Program-made: the position numbers and the translations under genes
In this document: piece after piece, positions 23,253-30,203 of the stretch
Layout of the letters: each line of letters opens with the position of its first letter
Numbering within the stretch: the first letter of the stretch is position 1
Origin: Aestuariibius violaceus
GTDB taxonomy: Bacteria; Pseudomonadota; Alphaproteobacteria; Rhodobacterales; Rhodobacteraceae
NCBI RefSeq assembly: GCF_040779325.2
Contig: NZ_JBFONT020000001.1
Coordinates: forward strand, 124,001-188,000
Length of the DNA stretch: 64,000 nt
Direction of reading: 5' to 3'
Notes under the pieces: generated by a model
What the model was told of the DNA's origin: nothing
The model's database searches: none
What the model saw: the letters and a program-made list of their open reading frames with translations, nothing else

Positions 23253-24361
23253 GGCCGCTGCGCCTCGGCATGGTCGGCGGCGGGCAGGGCGCCTTCATCG
23301 GCGCGGTCCACCGCATCGCCGCCCGGCTCGATGGCCACTGGCAGCTCGTCGCGGGCGCCTTTTCGTCCGACGCCGCCCGCGCCCATGCTTCCGCTGCCGA
23401 ACTGAACGTCGCCCCCGACCGCTCCTATGCCGACTTCGCCGAGATGGCCCGGGCGGAAGCCGCCCGTGACGACGGGATCGAGGCGGTCAGCATCGTCACC
23501 CCAAACCACATGCACGCCCCCGTCGCGACAGCCTTCCTTGAGGCCGGGATCCCCGTCATCTGCGACAAGCCGCTGACCGCCACCCTGCCCGAGGCCGAGG
23601 CGCTGGCGGAAACCGTCGCCCGCACCGGCACGCCGTTCTTCCTGACCCACAACTACACCGGCTACCCCCTGATCCGCGAAGCGCGGGAAATCGTGGCGCG
23701 CGGCGATCTCGGCCGCCTCCGCGTCGTGCAGGCCGAATACGCGCAGGACTGGCTGGCCGAAAAGCTCGAGGAGACGGGCCAGAAGCAGGCCGCCTGGCGC
23801 ACCGATCCGGCGAAATCCGGCGCCGGCGGCGCGATTGGCGATATCGGCACCCACGCCTTCAACCTTCTGGAATTCGTCACCGGCACGCAGGCGACCCACC
23901 TCGCCGCCGACCTCACAAGCTTCGTCGACGGCCGCAGACTCGACGACAACGCCCATATCCTGCTGCGGCTTCAGGACGGCGCCAAGGGCATGCTCTGGGC
24001 CAGTCAGATCGCCCCGGGGCACGAAAACGGGCTGAGGCTCCGGATCTATGGCGACAAGGCCGGCCTCGAATGGTCGCAGGAAGATCCCAACCGCCTCCGC
24101 TTCACCAGGCTCGGCGCCCCCGCCCAGTGGCTGACCCGCGCCGGCGCCGGAACCGGGAGCCTCACGACCCGCATCCCCCCGGGCCACCCCGAAGGCTACC
24201 TCGAAGCCTTCGCGACGCTCTACACCGAAGCCGCCTCCGACCTGCGTCAGCCGGGCGCCGCGCCCCTTCTGCCGGGCATCGAGGACGGCCTCCGCGGCAT
24301 GCGCTTCGTCACGTCCTGCGTCACCTCGGCCCGGAACGACTGCGCCTGGACAGCGCTCTAG
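23249..24361 (+). CDS. Gfo/Idh/MocA-family oxidoreductase
   Basis: The 370-aa protein has an N-terminal Rossmann fold (LGMVGGGQGAFIGAVHRIAARL) and the EKP-type motif as CDKPLTATLPEAEAL, with the active-site lysine in DKP. The GAIGDIGTHAFNLLEFVTG segment carries the catalytic D-x-x-x-H motif. These enzymes oxidise sugars or inositols at a ring carbon with NAD(P). Coupled to the isomerase by ATGA overlap, it probably makes the keto-sugar used by or produced from that enzyme. The TAG stop overlaps the TAG stop of the convergent SRPBCC gene. Confidence 0.92.
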   Translation: MRPLRLGMVGGGQGAFIGAVHRIAARLDGHWQLVAGAFSSDAARAHASAAELNVAPDRSYADFAEMARAEAARDDGIEAVSIVTPNHMHAPVATAFLEAGIPVICDKPLTATLPEAEALAETVARTGTPFFLTHNYTGYPLIREAREIVARGDLGRLRVVQAEYAQDWLAEKLEETGQKQAAWRTDPAKSGAGGAIGDIGTHAFNLLEFVTGTQATHLAADLTSFVDGRRLDDNAHILLRLQDGAKGMLWASQIAPGHENGLRLRIYGDKAGLEWSQEDPNRLRFTRLGAPAQWLTRAGAGTGSLTTRIPPGHPEGYLEAFATLYTEAASDLRQPGAAPLLPGIEDGLRGMRFVTSCVTSARNDCAWTAL

Positions 24362-24771
24362 GCCCCGTGCACCTCGCCCCGCATCCGGGCGAGGTGATCG
24401 TCCCAGCCCTTGTCCATCGCCAGCGTCAGATCGAACGCCTCCGCCCCCTCCGGCAGCCCTTCATGCCGCAACGCAAGGCGCGTGCCCCCCGGCACCTCCT
24501 CCAACTGCCACTTCACGATGCTGGTCCGGTCCCCCATGGGCCGGATGGTGAAGGTGTATTCCAGCCGCGCATAGGGCTCCGCCACCAGCACCTCGCCCCA
24601 TATCAGCTTGTCGCCGCTCTCCGTCCCGAACATCTCGTAGGCCCCGTCCACCAGCGGCGCGGCGGGTTTGTGAAACCACGTCGCCAGCTTCTCGGGCTCG
24701 GTCAGATAGGCCCAGACCTGCGCGGGCGTTGCTTTCAGATAGATGGCTTTCGTCAGAACCGGATCGGTCAT
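24358..24771 (-). CDS. SRPBCC (AHSA1-like) domain protein
   Basis: The 137-aa protein shows the START/AHSA1 pattern KAIYLKATPAQVWAYLTEPEKLATWFHKP near its start and DKGWDDHLARMRGEVHGA at its end. Proteins of this fold bind small hydrophobic ligands, or act as Hsp90-activator-like domains. The ATG overlaps the stop of the ArsR-type regulator by ATGA, and this ArsR/AHSA1 pairing is common in bacteria. The two are probably an autoregulated unit. The real ligand is unknown. The stop codon is shared in a CTAG with the convergent dehydrogenase gene. Confidence 0.88.
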   Translation of the reverse strand: MTDPVLTKAIYLKATPAQVWAYLTEPEKLATWFHKPAAPLVDGAYEMFGTESGDKLIWGEVLVAEPYARLEYTFTIRPMGDRTSIVKWQLEEVPGGTRLALRHEGLPEGAEAFDLTLAMDKGWDDHLARMRGEVHGA

Positions 24772-25088
24772 TGGACGTCCTTCTCAATCTCAGATTTCAG
24801 TGCGCTCAGGCGATCGTCCCAGAAGACGTCGAAATACCCGAACCAGTCGAAGACCCGCCTCAGCCCGTCGGGGTTGAACGAATTCCGGCGCGTCCGGCCG
24901 ACGGTCTCGACCCGGATCAGATCGCCCTCGCTCAGGACGGCGAGGTGCTTTTTGACGGCGGCCCGGGTCATCTGGAAGTTCTCGGCCACCTCGGCGATCG
25001 TCATCTCGTCCTTCGCCAGAAGCCGAAGGATGCTGCGCCGCGTCGGATCGGCCAGCGCGCGGAACCCCAGCTGCTCGGCCTCCGTCAT
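24768..25088 (-). CDS. ArsR-family transcriptional regulator
   Basis: The 106-aa protein has an ArsR winged helix: LGFRALADPTRRSILRLLAKDEMTIAEVAENFQMTRAAVKKHLAVLSEGDLIRVETVGRTR. It has no cysteine pair for metal sensing, so it belongs to the metal-free group often paired with AHSA1 proteins. The start at 25088 (MTEAEQLGF) overlaps the stop of the secreted cupin gene upstream. Together the three genes form a small coupled operon. Inverted repeats GATACC/GGTATC upstream of the operon are the natural operator candidates. Confidence 0.9.
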   Translation of the reverse strand: MTEAEQLGFRALADPTRRSILRLLAKDEMTIAEVAENFQMTRAAVKKHLAVLSEGDLIRVETVGRTRRNSFNPDGLRRVFDWFGYFDVFWDDRLSALKSEIEKDVQ

Positions 25089-25522
25089 GGCTGCACAGGG
25101 ACAAAGTCGAACGCCCCATCCTGATACAGATAGGCAACGCACGGAATGTCCGAGACGCAGGCAGAGACATGGGCCAGACCGCTGGGAATGGCGTAGAACG
25201 CCCCCGGCCCGATCCGCCGCGCCGCCCCGGGATCCGTATCGCTCGGGTAGTGGATCATCTCTCCCTGCAACATCACGCCGTACATATTGGCCGATTTCAC
25301 GTGCGGCGGGCTGACGGTCCCGGCGGGAAGCTCGACCAGGGCCTGATAGGCCTCTGCAAAGCGGTCCCCCTGCAACGGTGCGAAGGACACGCCTTCCGGC
25401 GTGCGCTCCCAGGCAAAGTCCGTCTCGCCCAGCAGCGTGATCTCTTCAGCGGTCGCGGGCGCGGCGACCACACCGGCAACAAGGGCCAAAATTGGCAGAA
25501 CGTGTTTCATGATGATTCTCAT
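25085..25522 (-). CDS. Secreted cupin-domain protein
   Basis: The product (145 aa from the start at 25522) has a signal peptide, MKHVLPILALVAGVVAAPATAEE. The mature part looks like a cupin: VELPAGTVSPPHVKSANMYGVMLQGEMIHYP, then RIGPGAFYAIPSGLAHVSACVSD. Histidines are present in both cupin motifs, so metal binding is plausible. The start could be ATG at 25522 (MRIIMKHV, with AAGG 6 nt upstream) or ATG at 25510. It is the first gene of cupin-ArsR-SRPBCC, with overlapping stops and starts. The function is unknown. Confidence 0.8.
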   Translation of the reverse strand: MRIIMKHVLPILALVAGVVAAPATAEEITLLGETDFAWERTPEGVSFAPLQGDRFAEAYQALVELPAGTVSPPHVKSANMYGVMLQGEMIHYPSDTDPGAARRIGPGAFYAIPSGLAHVSACVSDIPCVAYLYQDGAFDFVPVQP

Positions 25523-25524
25523 CT

Positions 25525-25540
25525 GATACCTTTTGGTATC
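25525..25540. promoter_or_regulatory. Inverted repeat GATACC-N4-GGTATC, probable operator
   Basis: This is a perfect 6-bp inverted repeat around TTTT, directly upstream of the cupin start. A second copy (25550-25565) follows 25 bp further upstream on the operon strand. It is the likely binding site of the ArsR-type regulator in the same operon. Confidence 0.55.
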
Positions 25541-25549
25541 TCTTTTTGT

Positions 25550-25565
25550 GATACTGAAAGGTATC
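25550..25565. promoter_or_regulatory. Inverted repeat GATACT-N4-GGTATC, probable operator (second copy)
   Basis: The arms match the first repeat with one mismatch (GATACT/GGTATC around GAAA). Two spaced copies suggest paired repressor binding over the promoter of the cupin-ArsR-SRPBCC operon. Confidence 0.5.
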
Positions 25566-25718
25566 ATGTCAAGCCTGGACATAATCGATGCCGCCCAATG
25601 TCCGGGATCAGAGCCCTTCCACTTTTGAAACGACGGTTTCAAACCGCTTGCCTTCGATCATCCCAAGCCGAAGGCTACCCTCGCGCAGGACCACCCCACC
25701 CCGCAGGAGCACCCCAAG

Positions 25719-26771
25719 ATGACGGATCCCCGCCAGACCCCTACGGCCATGCCGCTCAACACCCTTGGGCGTGGCGGCCCGATCGTCTCGGAATTCGCCC
25801 TCGGCACGATGACCTTCGGCACCGAAACGGACGAGGCCGAGGCCTTTCGCCAGCTCGATCTCTTCGTGGATCACGGCGGCACCCTGATCGACACCGCCGA
25901 CGGCTACAGCGCAGGGGCCTCCGAAGAGATCATCGGCCGCTGGGGCGCGAAACGCGGCGGCATGGACGACCTGATCATCGCGACCAAGTGCCGGTTCCGC
26001 CCGCCTCCGGGCAGCCACGGCGCCTCCCGCCGCTCCGTCCTCCGCTCGGCCGAGGCCAGCCTGCGCCGCCTGCAGATCGAGGCGATCGACCTCTACTTCA
26101 TCCACGGCTGGGACAAGGACACGCCCGTCCTCGAAACCCTCCGCGCGCTCGGCGATCTTGTCCACGCGGGCAAGGTCCACAATATCGGCTGGTCCAACGT
26201 CTCCGCCTGGCAACTCCAGCAGATCCTCGCCATCGCCGATGCGCACGGCCTGCCGAAACCCGTCGCCCTGCAACCGCAATACAACCTCCTCGAGCGCGGC
26301 ATTGAGCTTGAGGTCCTGCCCTGCTGCCTCGACAACGGCCTCTCGCTGACCCCCTGGTCCCCCCTCGGTGGCGGCTGGCTGACCGGCAAATACACCGCGA
26401 AGGCGCCCCCCAGCGGAGCCACCCGCCTCGGCGAGGACCCGAACCGCGGGGTCGAGGCCTACGACATCCGCAACACCGACAGAACCCACGCGATCCTCGA
26501 CGTGCTGACGGCGATCGCCGACAAGCACGCCCGCCCGCCGTCCCACATCGCCCTCGCCTGGCTCCGCTCCCGCCCGGCCGTCGGCGCCATACTCCTCGGC
26601 GCCCGAACCACCGCGCAACTGAAGGACAACCTTGCCGCCATCGACCTGACGCTCGATCCGGCAGATCTGAACGCCCTCACCAAGGCCTCCGCCCTCGGAA
26701 CCCTGCCCTATCCCTACAACTTCCTCCAAGACTGGTGCGGAATGGACTTTTGGAGGCGGTTCGGGACCTGA
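25719..26771 (+). CDS. Aldo/keto reductase
   Basis: The 350-aa protein shows the AKR tetrad context: Asp and Tyr in LIDTADGYSAGASEEIIG, Lys in IIATKCRFR and His in LYFIHGWD. The AKR fold continues with NIGWSNVSAWQLQQIL and SLTPWSPLGGGWLTGKY, and the C-terminal NADPH site is near AILLGARTTAQLKDNL. These enzymes reduce aldehydes or ketones with NADPH. The start at 25719 has GCAGGAG upstream. It is a single gene, divergent from the cupin operon and convergent with the hypothetical gene at 26793. The natural substrate cannot be predicted. Confidence 0.92.
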   Translation: MTDPRQTPTAMPLNTLGRGGPIVSEFALGTMTFGTETDEAEAFRQLDLFVDHGGTLIDTADGYSAGASEEIIGRWGAKRGGMDDLIIATKCRFRPPPGSHGASRRSVLRSAEASLRRLQIEAIDLYFIHGWDKDTPVLETLRALGDLVHAGKVHNIGWSNVSAWQLQQILAIADAHGLPKPVALQPQYNLLERGIELEVLPCCLDNGLSLTPWSPLGGGWLTGKYTAKAPPSGATRLGEDPNRGVEAYDIRNTDRTHAILDVLTAIADKHARPPSHIALAWLRSRPAVGAILLGARTTAQLKDNLAAIDLTLDPADLNALTKASALGTLPYPYNFLQDWCGMDFWRRFGT

Positions 26772-26792
26772 GCCCATTCCGCAGCTCCGCTA

Positions 26793-27641
26793 TCACTTCG
26801 GCCGCGACCGCTCGCGCGCCTCGATCGCCCGCAGCATCCGGTAGGCATTGCGCTTGATCCGCTGGTCGGTCCGCACAAGGTTTTCCCCTGCCCGCACCAC
26901 ACTCGACATCTCGGGATACAGAAACCCCGACTTCGGACGGCCATAGGAGTCGAAGACCACAAGCCGATCCAGATCCCGATCCGAAAGCTCGGGGTTCATA
27001 AGCATCTTGAAGTAATCCGACCCTTCCGCCCCGTTGACCGTGATGACCGCCCCCGAGGCAGCGTCCCGAAGCCAACCGGAGAGGTCCTGAAGATGCCCCT
27101 GGCACACCAGATGCGCTGCCAGCTTGCGGTAAGCTCTCTGCTCCTCCAAGCCCGTTCCTACGACGACGGCGCGCTTCAGAAGAAACTTAGCACGCCGAAC
27201 ATCCGCCTCAGACAAAGGCGATTGCTGCAAACGCCGGATAAGATGCCGCTTGGTGTAACCAGAGCGAAAAAGCATCACGTCCGCTTCCAGAAACACCAGT
27301 GCAAATTCGATCAGATCCCGCCGCGGCTCAGGCCAGCCCGGCTGGGCGATGTCTGTTGCGATCCACATCAGGCTTTCCGCCCGTCCAACCGGCTGCGTCA
27401 CGACCGCACCGGCCCAGCGGTAGTCCTTGGATCCCGCTCCCAGCGCCTCGGCCCACGGCCGATAGCTGCACGGCCTGTCCCCAGGCGAGACATTTGGCAA
27501 CGCCTGTTTGATGATCTCCGTCCAGAGCTCGACGATCTCGGGGATCAACCGTGCTGCCCGCGCGCCCCTGTCCTCCTCGATCGCCGCGGCTTTCCTCGCA
27601 TTGATCTTCCGCCAATCAGCCTTGGAGTACGGTTTCCTCAT
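26793..27641 (-). CDS. Hypothetical protein, 282 aa
   Basis: I do not recognise this protein. It starts MRKPYSKADWRKINARKAAAIEEDRGARAARLI and is rich in Arg, Ala and Leu, with no signal peptide and no membrane segment. It is basic and mostly helical in appearance, with a middle stretch GYTKRHLIRRLQQSPLSEADVRRAKFLLKRAVVVG. Near the end VVFDSYGRPKSGFLYPEMSSVVRAGENL looks like a beta segment. It is the only gene between the aldo/keto reductase and crtA and is divergent from crtA. The palindromic operator at 27776-27797 lies 135 bp upstream of its start. It may be a recent arrival or a specific accessory gene. Confidence 0.6.
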   Translation of the reverse strand: MRKPYSKADWRKINARKAAAIEEDRGARAARLIPEIVELWTEIIKQALPNVSPGDRPCSYRPWAEALGAGSKDYRWAGAVVTQPVGRAESLMWIATDIAQPGWPEPRRDLIEFALVFLEADVMLFRSGYTKRHLIRRLQQSPLSEADVRRAKFLLKRAVVVGTGLEEQRAYRKLAAHLVCQGHLQDLSGWLRDAASGAVITVNGAEGSDYFKMLMNPELSDRDLDRLVVFDSYGRPKSGFLYPEMSSVVRAGENLVRTDQRIKRNAYRMLRAIEARERSRPK

Positions 27642-27775
27642 CTCGCTGCCAGCCCTTCTGACCCACTATCCTATAACGTCATCCCAGCCACCGGACAGCA
27701 AAGCATCCGAGCCTGCCCTTACCTCCCAGCGCAAACACAAGCCAACAGCCAACCCCCTTCCCCAACCCTTTCCCG

Positions 27776-27797
27776 TGTGTCAACATAAGTTGACACA
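27776..27797. promoter_or_regulatory. Putative PpsR/CrtJ operator (crtA)
   Basis: The perfect 9-bp inverted repeat has arms TGTGTCAAC and GTTGACACA around ATAA. It includes TGT-N12-ACA at 27778-27795, the PpsR/CrtJ consensus. It ends 13 bp before the crtA ATG and directly before the GGAG ribosome binding site, so bound repressor would cover the transcription start or leader. Confidence 0.75.
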
Positions 27798-27810
27798 TGC
27801 GGAGTCGCCC

Positions 27811-28572
27811 ATGGCGCAGACCGTCAGCCTCAGCTTCTTTCGGTTCGGGCCGCTCTCTGCGCGGCTCTGGGCGCTCGGGATGATGGGGGCGGCCCGCCTC
27901 TCCCTGCCGAAGATCCCGGATATCGGCTTCTGGAAGCTCTGCGGCTCCGGGATCGGCGAAGGGTTCACGCCCGTGCCCAACACCGCCGTCTACGCCATCC
28001 TCGCCACCTGGCCGGATGAGGCCACCGCCCGCGACCGGATCGCGACGCATCCGCTTTTCCACCGCTACCGCCGCCGGGCGTTCGAACACTGGACCGTCTT
28101 CCTCTCCACCCAATCCGTCCGCGGCCAGTGGTCTGGCCAGACCCCGTTCAAACCCGCGGGCCTCCCGCCCGACCGGCCGCGCCCCGGATCGATGCCCGAC
28201 AAGCCGACCGACCCTGCGCCCGAGCCGGGCAAAGGCCCCGTCGCCGCGCTCACCCGGGCCACGATCAAGCCCCGCATCCTCACCCGCTTCTGGGGCCGTG
28301 TCCCCGATATCTCCGCCATGATCGGCGCCGATCCCAACGTCGCCTTCAAGATCGGGATCGGCGAGGTGCCGTGGCTGCACCAGGTCACCTTCTCGATCTG
28401 GCCCGACACCGCCACCATGGCCGCCTTCGCCCGCACCGGGCCCCATGCCGCCGCCATCCGCGCCGTCCGCGACGAAGGCTGGTTCCGCGAAGAACTCTAC
28501 GCCCGCTTCGCAATCCTCTCCGACACCGGGACATGGAACGGCTCCTCCCCCCTCGAAAGGCTCCGCTCATGA
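27811..28572 (+). CDS. crtA: Spheroidene monooxygenase
   Basis: CrtA oxygenates spheroidene to spheroidenone under oxic conditions, giving the pink-red colour of many phototrophic Rhodobacteraceae. The 253-aa protein begins AQTVSLSFFRFGPLSARLWALGMMGAARLSLPKIPDIGFWKLCGSGIGEGFTPVPNT, which is unmistakably CrtA. Later motifs are LATWPDEATARDRIATHPLFHRY and EVPWLHQVTFSIWPDTATMAAFAR. ATG at 27811 has GGAG 6 nt upstream. The gene starts 16 bp after the TGT-N12-ACA operator and overlaps bchI by ATGA, giving the classic crtA-bchI order. Confidence 0.96.
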   Translation: MAQTVSLSFFRFGPLSARLWALGMMGAARLSLPKIPDIGFWKLCGSGIGEGFTPVPNTAVYAILATWPDEATARDRIATHPLFHRYRRRAFEHWTVFLSTQSVRGQWSGQTPFKPAGLPPDRPRPGSMPDKPTDPAPEPGKGPVAALTRATIKPRILTRFWGRVPDISAMIGADPNVAFKIGIGEVPWLHQVTFSIWPDTATMAAFARTGPHAAAIRAVRDEGWFREELYARFAILSDTGTWNGSSPLERLRS

Positions 28573-29573
28573 GACAGCCCTACCCCTTCTCCGCCATCGT
28601 CGGCCAGGAAGAGATGAAGCGCGCCCTCATCCTCACCGCGATCGACCCGTCGCTGGGCGGCGTGCTGGTCTTCGGCGACCGCGGCACCGGAAAATCCACC
28701 GCCGTCCGCGCTCTGGCCGCCCTCCTGCCGCCCATCAAGGCGGTCGACGGCTGCCCCGTCCACTCCGCCCGCGAGGCCGAGATCCCCGACTGGGCCGAGG
28801 TGAAGTCGCGCAAGGTCACGACCCGGCCCACCCCCGTGGTCGACCTGCCCCTCGGCGTGACCGAGGACCGCGTGACCGGCGCGCTTGACATCGAACGCGC
28901 GCTGACGCTCGGCGAAAAGGCGTTCCAGCCCGGCCTCCTCGCCCAGGCCAATCGCGGCTATCTCTATATCGACGAGGTCAACCTGCTCGAGGACCACATC
29001 GTTGACCTCCTCCTCGATGTCGCGCAATCGGGCGAGAACGTGGTGGAACGTGATGGCCTCTCGATCCGCCACGCCGCCCGCTTCGTGCTGGTCGGCTCCG
29101 GCAACCCGGAGGAGGGCGAGTTGCGCCCCCAGCTCCTCGACCGCTTCGGCCTCTCGGTCGAGGTCGCCTCGCCCACCGATATCGACGCACGGGTCGAGGT
29201 CATCCGCCGCCGCGACGCCTTCGACACCGACCACGCCGCCTTCATGCTGCGCTGGCAGGCCGAGGATGCGGCGATCCGCGACCGCATCGAAACCGCGCGC
29301 AAGACGCTCCGCGACCTGACGCCCTCCGAGGACACCCTGCGCGACGTCGCCGAGCTGTGCCTCGCCCTCGGCTCCGACGGCCTGAGGGGAGAGCTCACGC
29401 TTCTCAAGGCCGCCCGCGCCTTCGCCGCCTGGCGCGACGACACGGCGATCGCCCGTACCCACATCCGCACCGTCGCCCCGATGGCGCTCCGCCACCGCCT
29501 CCGCCGCGACCCGCTGGACGAGGCGGGCAGCACGACACGGGTCGAGAGGGTGGTGGAAGATGTATTGGGGTGA
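28569..29573 (+). CDS. bchI: Magnesium chelatase ATPase subunit I
   Basis: BchI is the AAA+ motor of Mg-chelatase, which inserts Mg2+ into protoporphyrin IX with BchD and BchH. The 334-aa protein has Walker A GDRGTGKST (about residues 36-44), the family insert EIPDWAEVKSRKVTTRPTPVVDLPLG, Walker B YIDEVNLL and sensor motif GSGNPEEGELRPQLLDRFG. ATG at 28569 overlaps the crtA stop. In Rhodobacter bchI is followed almost directly by bchD. Here a 630-bp repeat-filled gap intervenes. Confidence 0.97.
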   Translation: MRQPYPFSAIVGQEEMKRALILTAIDPSLGGVLVFGDRGTGKSTAVRALAALLPPIKAVDGCPVHSAREAEIPDWAEVKSRKVTTRPTPVVDLPLGVTEDRVTGALDIERALTLGEKAFQPGLLAQANRGYLYIDEVNLLEDHIVDLLLDVAQSGENVVERDGLSIRHAARFVLVGSGNPEEGELRPQLLDRFGLSVEVASPTDIDARVEVIRRRDAFDTDHAAFMLRWQAEDAAIRDRIETARKTLRDLTPSEDTLRDVAELCLALGSDGLRGELTLLKAARAFAAWRDDTAIARTHIRTVAPMALRHRLRRDPLDEAGSTTRVERVVEDVLG

Positions 29574-29581
29574 GGCGCGCC

Positions 29582-29683
29582 CGGAAAATCCTCCCGTGGA
29601 GGATTTTCAGCGCCGAACGGGCGGAGCCCCAAGCCGTCCCGGAAACGCTCCAGTGGACGGCTTCCGGCGCGAACGAGCGGAGC
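29582..29683. repeat. Two tandem copies of a second dispersed-repeat type
   Basis: Copy 1 (29582-29627) contains the hairpin GAAAATCCTC/GAGGATTTTC with a 5-nt loop. Copy 2 (29640-29683) has the hairpin AAGCCGTCC/GGACGGCTT reaching slightly before it. Both follow the pattern GGAAA, CTCC, GTGGA, TTTC or TTCC, GCGC, GAACG, GCGGAGC. Compensated stem changes suggest that the structure is kept. Confidence 0.6.
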
Positions 29684-29741
29684 TTCCCGGGCCAGGCAAT
29701 CAGCCGATTTATCATCCTGAGACGCGCTTAGCCCAAGAGTT

Positions 29742-29801
29742 CCGCCCGGCGGCAACGCCGGGCAGCGCCCGACCCGCCCCCCACGGGGCGGGCGCTTTTG
29801 C
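29742..29801 (+). repeat. REP-like element R3
   Basis: The element contains CCGCCCGGCGGCA, CGCCGGGC, AGCGCCCGACCC, an internal CCCC/GGGG stem and GGGCGCTTTTGC. It matches R2 (22101-22156, opposite strand) nearly base for base, showing that it is a dispersed family. Confidence 0.75.
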
Positions 29802-29975
29802 AACGGTGCAACCTAGCTCAGCAGTCAGGATCGCTCCAAACGAGCATCATAGTCCCGAGCCGCCCCGTCGGGTCGAGCGCTCCCCTACTCCTGCAGCTCA
29901 GCCGGACAGAGAGCTCGTTCTGCACAGAGGCATACTCAGCCCCCAACCATCCACGCCTGCCCTCCGATCAAACGT

Positions 29976-30025
29976 CCCGCCCGGCGTTTACGCCGGGCAA
30001 CGCCCGACCGCTCGGGGCGCTTTCG
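29976..30025 (+). repeat. REP-like element R4 (diverged)
   Basis: It keeps the GCCCGGCG/CGCCGGGC palindrome, the CGCCCGACC core and the final GGGGCGCTTTCGC, but the middle is shorter than in R2 and R3. Confidence 0.6.
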
Positions 30026-30203
30026 CCGCGCCACTGGCGCGACGGTCACCCCGAACCCCACGGGACGGGCGCTTCTGCAACGGCGCAAGCAGCACATTCG
30101 TTGGGAAGAGAGGGTGTGGTGGTGCCAAGCACGACCCCGCCCCGTCGGGTCGGGCGCTGCCCTCATCGCGTCGCACAGAGAGACGCAAGGCGGGGCCTAG
30201 CCC

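Larger units (their letters stand above)
29574..30203. other. 630-bp repeat-rich gap between bchI and bchD
   Basis: No convincing gene was found. The gap holds two tandem copies of a 44-46-bp repeat (29582-29683), two REP-like elements (29742-29801 and 29976-30025), further partial copies of the GACCC/GGGTCGGGC core (about 29865-29880 and 30130-30165) and a tRNA-like D-arm fragment near 29894. The region is an expansion inside the Mg-chelatase operon. Confidence 0.7.

Noticed and set aside
29885..29945. tRNA-like stretch with CAGCTCAGCCGGACAGAG
   Set aside because: Only a D-arm-like segment is present. The anticodon stem does not pair, and no T-arm (GGTTCGAATCC-type) or acceptor stem could be found, so it is at best a remnant.
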